Origin: Ignavibacteriales bacterium | Lineage (GTDB): Bacteria > Bacteroidota > Ignavibacteria > Ignavibacteriales > Ignavibacteriaceae | Direction: 5' to 3' | DNA length: 55,985 nucleotides | Assembly (NCBI GenBank): GCA_003141435.1 | Contig: PLLW01000113.1 | Span: 12,232 to 68,216 of the forward strand | Shown here: one piece after another, positions 53,257 to 55,985 of the stretch | How the letters are laid out: every line of letters starts with the position of its first letter | How positions within the stretch are numbered: the stretch's first letter is position 1 | Made by a program: the position numbers and the translations under genes | The notes under the pieces: model-generated | What the model saw: only the letters and a program-made list of their open reading frames with translations | Databases searched by the model: none | What the model was told of the DNA's origin: nothing

Positions 53257-55272
53257 ATGCCGGATAGCAATAACATTGATCAACTTTCAATTAATACAAT
53301 CAGATTTTTAGCTGTAGATGCAATACAGAAAGCAAACTCCGGACACCCGGGAATGCCGATGGGATGTGCTCCAATAGGATATGCACTATTCACAAAATAT
53401 ATGAATCACAACCCTGAGAATCCGAATTGGGTTAACAGAGACAGATTTATTTTATCAGCGGGCCATGGCAGCATGCTTCTCTATTCACTTTTGTATTTGA
53501 GCGGGTATAGTTTACTCATGGAACAATTAAAACTTTTCAGACAATGGGGAAGTTTAACACCGGGACACCCGGAATATCGTCTGACTCCAGGAGTAGAAAC
53601 GACGACCGGTCCATTGGGACAAGGATTTGCAAATGCCATTGGTATTGCCTTAGCAGAAGCGCATATTGCAGCTAATTTTAATAAGGATGATATTAAAATA
53701 ATTGACCATTATGTATACGGCATTTGCAGCGACGGTGATTTAATGGAAGGGGTTTCACATGAAGCAGCTTCAATTGCAGGACATTTAGGATTAGGAAAGA
53801 TTATTTTCTTTTATGACAACAATAGCATAACAATCGATGGTAGTACATCCCTTACTTTTTCAGAAAAGGTGGGAAAAAGATTCGAGGCTTATAATTGGCA
53901 TGTACAATATATTGAAGACGTAAATGATCTTGGAGCAATAAACAAAGCGGTAAAAAAAGCACAAAAAGCAACTGACAAACCTTCATTAATTGTAACAAAG
54001 ACGCATATAGGATTTGGAAGTCCCAATAAGCAGGACACACCAGGAGCACATGGCTCCCCTCTTGGAGACGAAGAAGTTAAGTTGACCAAAAGGAATCTTG
54101 GTTGGCCTGAAGATAAAACTTTCTACATACCAGAAGTGGTTGCAGAACATTTCAATTCAGTTATCAGGAATGGGAAAAAATCTGAAAAGAAATGGAATAA
54201 ATTATTTTCTTTATATAAAACAAAATACCCAGAAGATGCACTTTTATTTGAGAAGTACATGAACGGAGATTTCGGGGATGAATGGATCACTCATTTGCCA
54301 AGATTTGAGGATGACGGTAAGAAAGTAGCTACCCGTTCTGCCGGAGGAAAAGTTATTAATTCTATTGCAAAATATCTTCCTAATTTAATAGGTGGTTCGG
54401 CAGATCTTAATCCCTCAACCAATACTTATATAAAAGAATCGAGTGCAATAAACACAGAAAATTTTAAAGGAAAGAACATTCATTTCGGAATAAGAGAGCA
54501 TGGTATGGCAAGCATACTAAACGGAATGGCACTATACGGAGGAATAATCCCCTTCGGTTCAACATTTCTTGTCTTTTCAGATTATTTAAGACCAGCGATA
54601 CGACTTGCATCTTTATCGCGCATTAGACCGATATTGGTTTTTACCCATGACAGTATTGGTTTAGGCGAAGATGGTCCCACGCATCAACCCGTAGAGCAAC
54701 TTGCTTCATTAAGGGCGATACCAAAAGCAGTCGTTATACGTCCCGCAGATGCAAATGAGACATCATATGCATGGCAGGCAGCAATTCAGCATAAAGATGG
54801 TCCTGTAATGATAATTCTGACAAGACAGGGAGTTCCTGTACTTGATCAGAACAAATATCCTTCAGCAAGTAATTTATTAAAAGGAGCATATATTCTGAGT
54901 GAAGCAGAAGGAGGAAAACCAGATATAATACTTATGGCAACCGGATCCGAAGTTTCTATAACATTGAAAGCTGCAGAAGAACTTGGAAAAGAAGGAATAA
55001 AAGCAAGAGTAGTAAGTTTCCCAAGCTGGGAACTTTTTGAACAACAGCCGGAAAGTTATAAAGAAACAGTATTCCCTAAATATATAAAAGCGCGTGTTTC
55101 AGTTGAAGCAGGGGTAAAGCAGGGATGGGAAAGATACATAGGTGATCAAGGAGCTTCGGTAAGCATTGAAACCTTCGGTCATTCAGCACCTTTGAATGTA
55201 ATTATGGACAAATATGGTTTCAGCAGCGCAAATATCAGCAACGTTGCTAAGAAAGTATTAGGAAATATTTAA
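53257..55272 (+). CDS. tkt: Transketolase
   Basis: 671 residues from the ATG at 53257, with GGAG 8 nt upstream; an upstream start at 53200 adds 19 unconserved residues. It transfers two-carbon units in the pentose phosphate pathway with TPP. Motifs are [52 protein letters not shown], the TPP motif [13 protein letters not shown] in the middle, then [32 protein letters not shown] and [20 protein letters not shown]. It is complete and follows the coiled-coil gene after about 100 bp. Confidence 0.95.
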   Translation: MPDSNNIDQLSINTIRFLAVDAIQKANSGHPGMPMGCAPIGYALFTKYMNHNPENPNWVNRDRFILSAGHGSMLLYSLLYLSGYSLLMEQLKLFRQWGSLTPGHPEYRLTPGVETTTGPLGQGFANAIGIALAEAHIAANFNKDDIKIIDHYVYGICSDGDLMEGVSHEAASIAGHLGLGKIIFFYDNNSITIDGSTSLTFSEKVGKRFEAYNWHVQYIEDVNDLGAINKAVKKAQKATDKPSLIVTKTHIGFGSPNKQDTPGAHGSPLGDEEVKLTKRNLGWPEDKTFYIPEVVAEHFNSVIRNGKKSEKKWNKLFSLYKTKYPEDALLFEKYMNGDFGDEWITHLPRFEDDGKKVATRSAGGKVINSIAKYLPNLIGGSADLNPSTNTYIKESSAINTENFKGKNIHFGIREHGMASILNGMALYGGIIPFGSTFLVFSDYLRPAIRLASLSRIRPILVFTHDSIGLGEDGPTHQPVEQLASLRAIPKAVVIRPADANETSYAWQAAIQHKDGPVMIILTRQGVPVLDQNKYPSASNLLKGAYILSEAEGGKPDIILMATGSEVSITLKAAEELGKEGIKARVVSFPSWELFEQQPESYKETVFPKYIKARVSVEAGVKQGWERYIGDQGASVSIETFGHSAPLNVIMDKYGFSSANISNVAKKVLGNI

Positions 55273-55391
55273 TGGGAAAGTTTTGATTGGATATGAAAGA
55301 AGATGTTCTGATCCTCATCTTATATAAGTGAAAATAATTAAGCTTTTTGAATGAGTGAAATAAAAGAAGATTAAAGTAATACTGATATAAA

Positions 55392-55985
55392 ATGAAAATA
55401 AATACCGGAACTCTATACTTTATTCTAATTATTTTAATAATTATACCTTCCATTTGCTATTGTGAAGGTATTAAAGATTATTTAGAAAAAGGAGATGAAT
55501 CTTATAGTAAGTTCAACAATGTAGAAGCAATAAGCTATTACGAAAAAGCATTAAATATTACACCCTACAACTTTGAGGTTTTATTAAAACTTGTAAGGAC
55601 TTATAATGATGCAGGGGAAGAATATTATGAATACAGGAATAGAACAAAAGCTGAATATTATATTAATAAAGCTTTAGAATTCGCAGATAAATTCAGAATT
55701 AAATTTCCCGACAGTGCTGCGGTGTATAGTTATTTGGCAATGTCAAATGGAAATATTGCTTTATTTAAAGGGGGGAAAGAGAAAATAAAATATGCAAAAC
55801 TTGTAGAGCAGAACGCTAAAAAGTCTATTTCCCTAAATTCCAATGCTTACCTTCCTTATATTATTCTAGGAATTTATTATAGGGAAATTGCGGGATTAAA
55901 CTGGATAGAAAGAGCATTTGCCAATACTTTTTTGGGAGGCGTACCGAGTGGTTCAAATGAGGATTCAGAATCAATGCTGAAAAAA
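55392..55985 (+). CDS. Exported TPR-like protein (3' end missing)
   Basis: 198 codons are present and the frame is open to the window end. A signal peptide (YFILIILIIIPSICYC) leads into helix pairs with TPR-type spacing (IKDYLEKGDESYSKFNNVEA, ISYYEKALNITPYNFEVLLK, AEYYINKALEFADKFRIKFP, AVYSYLAMSNGNIALF, AKKSISLNSNAYLPYIILG). The protein probably acts in the envelope as a scaffold. No specific function can be given. Confidence 0.75.
   Translation, partial: MKINTGTLYFILIILIIIPSICYCEGIKDYLEKGDESYSKFNNVEAISYYEKALNITPYNFEVLLKLVRTYNDAGEEYYEYRNRTKAEYYINKALEFADKFRIKFPDSAAVYSYLAMSNGNIALFKGGKEKIKYAKLVEQNAKKSISLNSNAYLPYIILGIYYREIAGLNWIERAFANTFLGGVPSGSNEDSESMLKK

Overview
The window is AT-rich DNA from a free-living bacterium of the Bacteroidetes/Chlorobi/Ignavibacteria group. 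Ignavibacteria-like is the best guess. The main reasons are two secreted proteases ending in type IX secretion sorting domains (with the NYPNPFNPST-type entry typical of this group), a chorismate mutase fused to the C-terminus of DAHP synthase, an LPS heptose epimerase, a split methylmalonyl-CoA mutase and a 2-oxoacid:ferredoxin oxidoreductase. No rRNA, CRISPR array or complete insertion sequence is present. There is one tRNA, an initiator tRNA-fMet.

Layout. 1-8.1 kb: a compact minus-strand haem operon, ccsA/hemX-like > hemA > hemC > lipoprotein > TetR-HemD fusion > hemE > hemN > protoporphyrinogen oxidase, headed by a TetR-like palindrome. 8.2-13.9 kb: Nudix hydrolase, acidic protein, hldD, metH. 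14.1-16.9 kb: molybdopterin genes moeB(-rhodanese), moaA, moaD, moaE; the moeB gene has no ordinary start codon. 17-23.4 kb: two T9SS proteases (a metzincin and a subtilase) separated by intergenic DNA with 11-bp-period repeats. 23.5-28.3 kb: methylmalonyl-CoA mutase and epimerase, membrane proteins, a metallophosphoesterase and a small basic secreted protein. 28.4-32.5 kb: a minus-strand phenylalanine/tyrosine operon (pheA, aminotransferase, tyrA, DAHP synthase-chorismate mutase) preceded by a complete ribosome-mediated attenuator: a leader peptide with nine consecutive Phe/Tyr codons, an antiterminator and a terminator. 32.6-35.9 kb: two stand-alone receiver proteins, a porin-like barrel and ModA. 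36-42.6 kb: an 1872-residue protein joining a PLP aminotransferase to a divergent phosphoenolpyruvate carboxylase, next to an SPFH-type membrane protein.

42.7-44.8 kb is an accessory patch: a decayed phd/relE toxin-antitoxin module, tRNA-fMet, a 1.13-kb element with 17-bp terminal inverted repeats and a 5-bp target duplication that carries one membrane coiled-coil gene and no transposase, and another 11-bp-period array. 44.8-49.1 kb: 2-oxoacid:ferredoxin oxidoreductase operon and hemH. 49.2-56 kb: two oligopeptide-type ABC ATPases without permeases, a large coiled-coil protein, transketolase and the start of a TPR-like protein.

The most notable items are the aminotransferase-PEPC fusion, the attenuator, the TetR-HemD fusion with a candidate operator at the head of its own operon, the transposase-less TIR element, the shared 11-bp-phased arrays and the apparent ATC start of moeB. 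All assignments were made by reading the sequence, with no database search.
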